From assembly GCF_013282745.1 (NCBI RefSeq), contig NZ_CP054044.1:3534001-3598000 (forward strand): a DNA stretch of 64,000 bases. The letters are read 5' to 3'. Position 1 is the stretch's first letter, and each line of letters opens with the position of its first letter. The DNA is from Yersinia bercovieri ATCC 43970 (lineage in GTDB: Bacteria; Pseudomonadota; Gammaproteobacteria; Enterobacterales; Enterobacteriaceae). The notes under the pieces are model-generated. The model was not told the origin of the DNA. It did not search any database and was given only the letters and a program-made list of their open reading frames with translations. The translations under genes were made by a program, and so were the position numbers. Positions 62,764 through 64,000 of this stretch are shown here, piece after piece.

Positions 62764-64000
<1,237 letters not shown>

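Overview
This window most resembles the chromosome of a Yersinia species or a close relative in the Yersiniaceae. Many proteins recall their Escherichia coli counterparts nearly end to end (Amn, GadB, YjjG, Ogt, FNR, UspE, PntA, PntB, YdgH, YdgI, RstA, RstB, YdgD, HrpA, AzoR, YdbH/YnbE/YdbL, LdhA, EmrE, NifJ). The gene order keeps two E. coli neighbourhoods, pnt-ydgH-ydgI-rstAB-ydgU-ydgD and ydbL-ynbE-ydbH-ldhA-ydbJ-nifJ. Accessory genes and palindromic intergenic repeats of a kind I associate with yersiniae are set between them. All family calls come from reading the proteins; no search was run.

Layout. 1-2750 (minus): a dimethylarginine hydrolase followed by a polar amino-acid ABC importer whose last visible gene runs off the left edge. 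2938-5647: a 42-residue lipoprotein, an Rpn-family nuclease and AMP nucleosidase. 5928-12692: the overlapping srfA-srfB-srfC operon. 12859-18048: a cytoplasmic-looking peptidoglycan amidase, then the acid-resistance cluster gadB-gadC-glsA. 18131-23285: yjjG, a TerB_N/TerB_C protein, a 2-oxoglutarate dioxygenase and an unrecognised papain-like protein. 23366-26230: phoA with a clear Pho box, a LysR relic, a GyrI-like protein and a DUF523 protein. 26605-29024: ogt, fnr (with an FNR site) and uspE. 29082-32266: a palindromic insertion in the pntAB terminator, then pntB and pntA. 32777-39786: ydgH, ydgI, an unknown gene, rstA-rstB, a tandem repeat and an M32 carboxypeptidase.

39982-43687 is the most unusual stretch. 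A possible leader peptide and attenuator precede the 26-residue YdgU-like peptide and the YdgD protease. An AT-rich islet follows with a periplasmic ClpP-like protease, a caspase/C80-like cysteine-peptidase candidate and an orphan. 44037-52571: hrpA, azoR, an MHS-type transporter, two tandem LuxR-like regulators and an Nlp-type regulator. 52645-64000: ydbL-ynbE-ydbH, ldhA, ydbJ-like, an MgtC-family protein, emrE, nifJ and a truncated 6-phospho-beta-glucosidase.

Several groups look functionally linked. Glutaminase, glutamate decarboxylase and the Glu/GABA antiporter form a glutamine-fed proton-consuming pathway. FNR, UspE, PntAB, LdhA and NifJ relate to redox and oxygen-limited metabolism. YdbH-YnbE-YdbL is an envelope lipid-transport unit. 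SrfB (Hsp70/actin-like ATPase motifs) and SrfC (P-loop) look like two NTPases of one machine. I found no tRNA, rRNA, CRISPR array or complete insertion sequence.
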